This document shows, piece by piece, positions 58,840 through 64,000 of a stretch of DNA of 64,000 nt. The notes beneath the pieces are model-generated. The model searched no databases and was not told where the DNA came from. It saw only the letters and a list, made by a program, of their open reading frames with translations. The translations under genes and the position numbers were made by a program. The stretch spans positions 15,562,001 through 15,626,000 of the forward strand of contig JAMPIQ010000002.1 of assembly GCA_024699855.1 (NCBI GenBank). The letters are read 5' to 3'. Position 1 is the first letter of the stretch. Each line of letters begins with the position of its first letter. Source of the DNA: Aphelenchoides besseyi (taxonomy: Eukaryota; Nematoda; Chromadorea; Rhabditida; Aphelenchoididae).

Positions 58840-61800
58840 TGGATTTGAACGTGTTGACGAACAGCGAAATCAATTAGGCGGCTTGCAAGAAGCGATTAAG
58901 AGCACGTGTGCCGATGTAGCCGAGAATGTGGACGATGGGACCTCGAAAGTTAAGAAGAACAAAATAGCGACAATAAGGTTTTTGGGCGTTAAATGAACGA
59001 CAAAAATGGCGTGCGGGCGAGAGAGCCGGACGTCAAGTGAGCCCCCAAAAGACAACAACGGGAGAATCGTGCGGGTTTTCACCAAAAAAATTCTCTTCGT
59101 TGCCGCGACGTTTGAACGTTTTTTGCGTGTTCACTCGCGTTGCCAGTGTGCTTTTGCGTTTCTCGGACGCCGTGAGTTTCTGCTTTCGCGTCGCTCACTC
59201 TTTGCCTCGGGCACGAGAGAGACGGCCATGAGACGAGAGAGAAAGCGGGACACACTGGCGAAGACCCGAAGAAGCGCTGTGATGAGGAGAAAGTTTGAGC
59301 CGGAGGTTGTTTTGCGTCCTAGAAATGTGGACGCCCAAACGCTTCAAAATGGCCGCCAATTTGCGTGTTGATTACAAATTCGAGAATAAAACGACGTCAG
59401 CTGATTGACAATAAGCGCGACTTCAAAAACAACAAACGAAAAGTTACACTTTGGAGCGATGAGTAATGGCCGAGAACTTAAGACGTTGCGTTGGTTAGAA
59501 GCTCCAGCGAAACAACTGCCTAGAATTCCAAGCTACAATCCTGAGTAAAGTCGGGATTAAAAGTAACTTCAAAGTCGGCTGCTAATCGGTGAGTTTGAAG
59601 ACGGAAAAGTTTTAGCGTGGAAATTGGCGGACGATTTGCAGAAATTAATTTCTGTCCTGGATTTTCAGCGTCTTAAGCGACGAAAATCCTAAACGGCCAC
59701 GCCTCGACAAAAGCACGTCATTCGGTGGACGAGAAGAAGCTCATCCGATTACTTCTTATGGCCCGACGAATGCGCATCATAATGTCGAGATGAATGCTCG
59801 CAAATTGGAAGCATTTAAGCGGGACTTAAGAAGTTGAGATCATCGAGAAATTTGCATTCAAACATTCGATGAACATGTGACGTTTGTAATGTCGGGAAAA
59901 AGCGAAAGTCGTCGAAAAGACTCGAGGAGTCGAGTTACGTATTTTTCTTGGCACCAAGTCAATGGTCAGTGCGCTAGTCCAACACCGTACCATGCGGTCC
60001 GAACGTTGCCGTTTTGATAGCAACTTGTTTATGTAAAGCAGCAGAGTAAATTGAAAAAAGTGACAGAAAACTGCGGGACAAGTAGATTCCAGAACGGCAA
60101 GCCGACAAGAAGGATCTCCTTCATCGCCGAAAATGAATGACAAGTGCCGCAAAGCCCGTGGAAAAGAGAACAGCCAACAGCAACGTTTATGGTTGAGTAA
60201 GATCGTCGACGAAAGAAGTCGACGACATCGGACAAAAAAGTTGAAATGGTCGACAAAAAAAAGATTTGAAAAGACAAGTTCGTTGTTCTCGTCGTCTTCC
60301 AAGACCAAAAGTTTGTGAAGTCTAGCGTCGAGTGTTCCAACGATAGACGTCTGAGTCGTCAAAGTTGCGTTTCGATTCAGCGATTTGTGAATCAGATGCC
60401 AAAACGACATAACTTTCTCATTCGGAAAATGTTACAAAGCCACTTATTGGTTAGTTAATTAGAAATAGAGCAACTTGAAACGACGATTCAGGATTGGAAC
60501 GAGGTTCAAAGGTTAATCGCAGACGAAAGTCTTCAGAGCGCTTCAAATGCGGAAATAGGAAAGACATCGAACGCGTAAACTTTCCCGTTCAAACTACGAG
60601 GTAAACAACCGAACGTGTCAATTAGCAAAACACGGTGTTTGAGGCTAATCAAACGGTAGTCGGGAATTGACAGCGTCATTGAGACGGTTGGCGTGTTAAA
60701 AGCGCTCGACTTTCGCGCTCACGAAAAAAAGAAGAGACGTCGGAAAAAAAGCCGTGTGTGGACGCAACGGAAACCCCGCAGGCCGGACGTTGTCCTTTTC
60801 AATTGGAGGGGAAACGAAAAAATGCGGAGACCGAAATTTTCAGGATGAAAAATAAGCCAAAAGACGCGAAATAAGCGGGCGGATGAAAAAACTCACGAGC
60901 GTTTCAATTTATCTATCCGCCTGAACCTCGTAAAATTGACGGCGTGTCGGGAAAGAATGTTGCCGAAGAGCTTCTTCCGACGTTTGCAATCGTCTTCGAA
61001 ATTCTTTTTTCGAACCGTAAATGTGGCAAAATATTTGGTCAAAAAACGTTTCCAATCGACGTCCGGCAAAATGAGAATTCGCGTAAAACAAGCTCTAAAG
61101 ACGCTTCTCCACGATGAGAAACATAAAACCCAACGAACAGTTGGAATATGCACCAAAATTGCGTGATTCCGAACGCTTTTTGGGCGCGAACGATTCACGC
61201 GATAAAATCGAATGCCATTTGAACGACGGTTGGGCCTCAAAATAGTCACGACAATGGTCCGGGAATCGAATTGCGCGAAAACATTTTCGAAAATTTCCGA
61301 TTTTAAACGTCCCACAGAAAGGCGGCATCACGTCAAGAACGGAAACACGAGGAAAACGCGTGTGCCCGAGAATTAGTGGAAACGAAAAGTATAAAGACGA
61401 GCAAAACCCTCCGATTGTATGTGAGGACTCATTGGTGGATTAGTCGCCGTTTCAGCGCTACAAATTCGGTTTCCGACTTTAATTCCTGGACACGTCGACG
61501 GAAAGAAGCGTAATTATCAGTTTTGCGTGTACAAGACTCTCGAAAATCCCACTCCTTCGCGACAGCAATTGATTTTGGTGTGCACGTGTTTTGCGAAATC
61601 GAACCGCCGAACTGGTCGCTCTCTTATTTGGCGATTCTCGACCGCCCGCGTTTGGATTCCGCGCTTTTTCGCGCATCTTCTTTTTTCATCGGGAATTCGG
61701 ACGCTTTGCGGTTTTTGCCAACTAGTCGAGCGTCTCCAATCGTCTTGATTCCTGATCAGATGTTTTGGAGACTTGAGTCCTTGAATGAACAAAAAAACTA

Positions 61801-62512
61801 TTACACCAACGGAAAGCTACACCCGTCGACTTGGAATCAAACAACGAAAAAACGCTCGAACTTGTCACAAAAACAATCTTTGAGGTTTTTTGGACGCAAT
61901 CGAACTGACATGCGTGGAATCCGTGGTTCAATCGTTTAATGCGCTGGAACAAAAAGCAAACGCAAAACTGACGTCGTTGAATGCTGCGAGCAAAACTGCG
62001 ACGAGCGTGCAAACAAACTTTTGGGTGCGTGGAGTTTTAAACCTTCTCACTTGCCAATCAAAAAGAATTTCCCTCAAAGCGCAAAGTTTCCAGTTTTCTG
62101 TAGTCAAAAACTTCAATTTTCGAGTGTTTTTTCATTTCGTTGAGAAATCAAAACGAGAGTTATGGGAATTCAACTTTTAGAAGGCGGCTAAAAGCTTGAC
62201 TTCAACTAGAATCACAAACTGTTGAGATCAGTTAATCAACTGTATTTTCTGATAAACACTTGTTTACTGAGTATTTCATTTGGAGCGACCAAGACTTTTA
62301 CTGCTCCCTTACTGAATACGGGGCTTCGGAGGTGGTTTATTGTCAATTAGCAAACATCGATGAGTACAAACGAGATTGTGGAGAAATTTTAATGCTTTTA
62401 AAATGCGCTAGAAACTAATACTTAAGACAGTACATGAGATAAAAGCAGTTAATATGCGTTCTTAGTCGACTTTAAAGAGTTCCCGTATTACGAACTATAA
62501 TGCACGTTATAA
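58840..62512. other. 3.7-kb upstream region without a recognised gene
   Basis: This lies upstream of the PKA regulatory subunit. The part from 59.0 to 62.1 kb has many CGAAA/TTTCG-type words and more CG than the deserts elsewhere. That leaves long but meaningless open frames on both strands (for example 59006-59371 plus, 59826-60410 minus). I could find no domain, splice chain or repeat. Confidence 0.35.
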
Positions 62513-64000
62513 TCATAAACCAAAGAGTTGTGTTCTAAGTACAAGAAAACAGAAAATAAGCATAAAAGAAACGGTCAATGTCGATGAACTGCCCGAGAGT
62601 GGAAGCGAGTATTCTTGTTTGAGGTCCGCATTGATGTAAATCGGATCACCACTTCCGGCGGCATTTCGAGCAGAAAACTCGAACACGTAACTTTCGCCAT
62701 TTCTCAGATCACGAATCACATAAACCCCATCTTTATCTGAAATAAGAAGTGAAGTTTATGGCTTGATGTTGGTCGCTTACTTTTGGGCAAAATCACTTCT
62801 GATGAAGCGTGTTGATTGCTACGAATCCATTCACGAGCAGCATCGTCCGCCGGTTTGAAATTCGGTTGTTGAGCCAACAGTCCGTCTCGACGAATTGCGT
62901 AACGTACGGAGTAGGCAATCACCGGTGGTTCTTCATTTTCATCGCCATAAATCTGCCATGTCGTCGTACCGTTTGTATTCCCCAAATAACCGATTTTTGG
63001 CTGTGCCGGTGGAGCTGAAACCCAAACGACATTGCAACTATCGTTTTTAGTCACTTGTTTACCTGCTTGCATTAACTTGATCTTCAGATCGCTACTCATC
63101 TTTCCGTTATGAGCTCTACAAGTGTACGTGTTGAAATCGTTTTCATTCAGATTTCGAATCTTCATTTCAGTAAACTGCTCGTCCACGTACGTGTTCACGG
63201 TTCGACGTTTGTCGTTGTGAAGCACTTTACCATCGAGCAAAAACTCCATAGTTTTGACCGACGGTACTGAGTTTTGAACTCGACACTTCAGCGTGACGTC
63301 TTGTTCCTGAATACCAAAAACCGCTTGTTCGTTAGCTCCGAAATCCGGCTTCTTCCAAACTTCGATTTGAATCGTTCGTGCCAATTGAACTTCAACGTTG
63401 TTGGCCAATTTCACAAAAGCGAGACATCGAATTCGAGCACCTTGGTAGTCGTCCGTCAGTTGTGGAATCGTGTATTCGTCGTTTGCTCTTACAAAGTTTA
63501 AGAGCGGTGAGTTTTCCAATGGGTTGTCTTCGCAGTCCATTGCTTCGACGATGACCGTTTGTTCCGATTTGACCGAACAATCGACCGTCAATCGATCGCC
63601 GACTTGACCGCCGTAAACCGTCTGGTTGCTATTCCAAACGATTCCTTCTGAAAGGACAGGAAAATTAACTCAGAACTCTTATGGTTTCTCGATCTCAGAA
63701 ACCACTTACTGTGAACACGAATCGCCGCTTCGACTTGCTGAACGAGAACGCCTTGATCGAACAACTTGCAATAGTATTGACCTTCGTCGTGAGGAAGGAT
63801 GTTCATGAAGACCAACGTCTTCTTTGCATGTCCGTGACGTGTTGAGCCCGAAATCGTGAATCGACTTAATGAACTTGTTATCGTAAAACTCAAACTAATT
63901 TTGTACCTTATGGACGATGTGTCAATCAATTCGCCCGTGGACGTGTACCATTGTATTTCTTGGCTGACTCCAGCGGGCTCATCGCTTTTGCAAGTCAATC
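62513..64000 (-). CDS. GPI-anchored Ig/FN3 cell-surface protein (RIG-3-like), 3' part
   Basis: This is the C-terminal part of an immunoglobulin-superfamily adhesion protein whose 5' exons lie beyond 64000. At least two Ig domains are visible: one with the ending DEGQYYCKLF, another with VTLKCRVQN...YTCRAHNG. A middle segment carries DRLTVDCSV...IRCLAFV. A fibronectin type III domain follows (APPAQPKIGYL, IAYSVRYAIRRDG, NGESYVFEFSARNAAGSGDP). The tail (SSSTLTVSFMLIFCFLVL and a short end) is a small-residue site followed by a hydrophobic helix at the very C-terminus, as for a GPI signal. Worm RIG-3 has this layout and acts at synapses; orthology is inferred only. Introns are short, canonical and in frame. 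Confidence 0.78.

Noticed and set aside
59826..60410. 194-codon minus-strand ORF upstream of kin-2
   Set aside because: No domain, low-complexity Phe/Ser/Leu content, and overlapping open frames on the other strand suggest a compositional effect.

Overview
The window reads as a compact invertebrate genome, most likely a nematode. Most genes are split by introns of about 40-60 bp with GTAAGT-like donors and T-rich TTTCAG/TTTTAG acceptors. Several proteins look worm-like: a PKA regulatory subunit very close to kin-2, a SWEET transporter, a secreted lipocalin, a Gai/o-type alpha subunit ending in CGLY, and a GPI-anchored Ig/FN3 protein. Base composition is AT-rich. All gene models below were spliced by eye, so exon ends may be off by a few bases.

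Region 1 (1-13.0 kb) is scarred by mobile DNA. It opens with a BEL/Pao-type LTR retrotransposon on the minus strand that runs off the left edge (LTR about 3857-4229, primer-binding site next to it). Then come a small coiled-coil/membrane gene, a shortened UPF2 homologue, a 5'-truncated USP7 homologue (reverse strand) holding a 763-bp mariner-type foldback element, a small membrane gene split by an RTE-type LINE fragment with a target-site duplication, and an atlastin copy with two in-frame stops and a frameshift. UPF2, USP7 and atlastin normally act in nonsense-mediated decay, deubiquitination and ER shaping; here each copy lacks conserved parts.

Region 2 (13.4-14.6 kb) has a cluster of perfect hairpins that looks like a structured RNA, then the first copy of a dispersed repeat whose second copy lies at 52.66-53.25 kb.

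Region 3 (14.9-21.2 kb) holds a lipocalin gene, an unrecognised gene, a 240-residue G-alpha-like gene with an open frame but all guanine-binding motifs replaced (the most unusual gene here), and a DUF7064/7065-type membrane-anchored protein.

Region 4 (21.2-44 kb) is sparse: a GDF8/11-like TGF-beta ligand with a 3.8-kb first intron, and TRAPPC11. Region 5 (44-64 kb) has SWEET, an SLC26 anion transporter, an unrecognised gene, the PKA regulatory subunit with a long intron, and the 3' part of an IgSF adhesion gene that leaves the window on the right. The genes form no obvious operon or single pathway.
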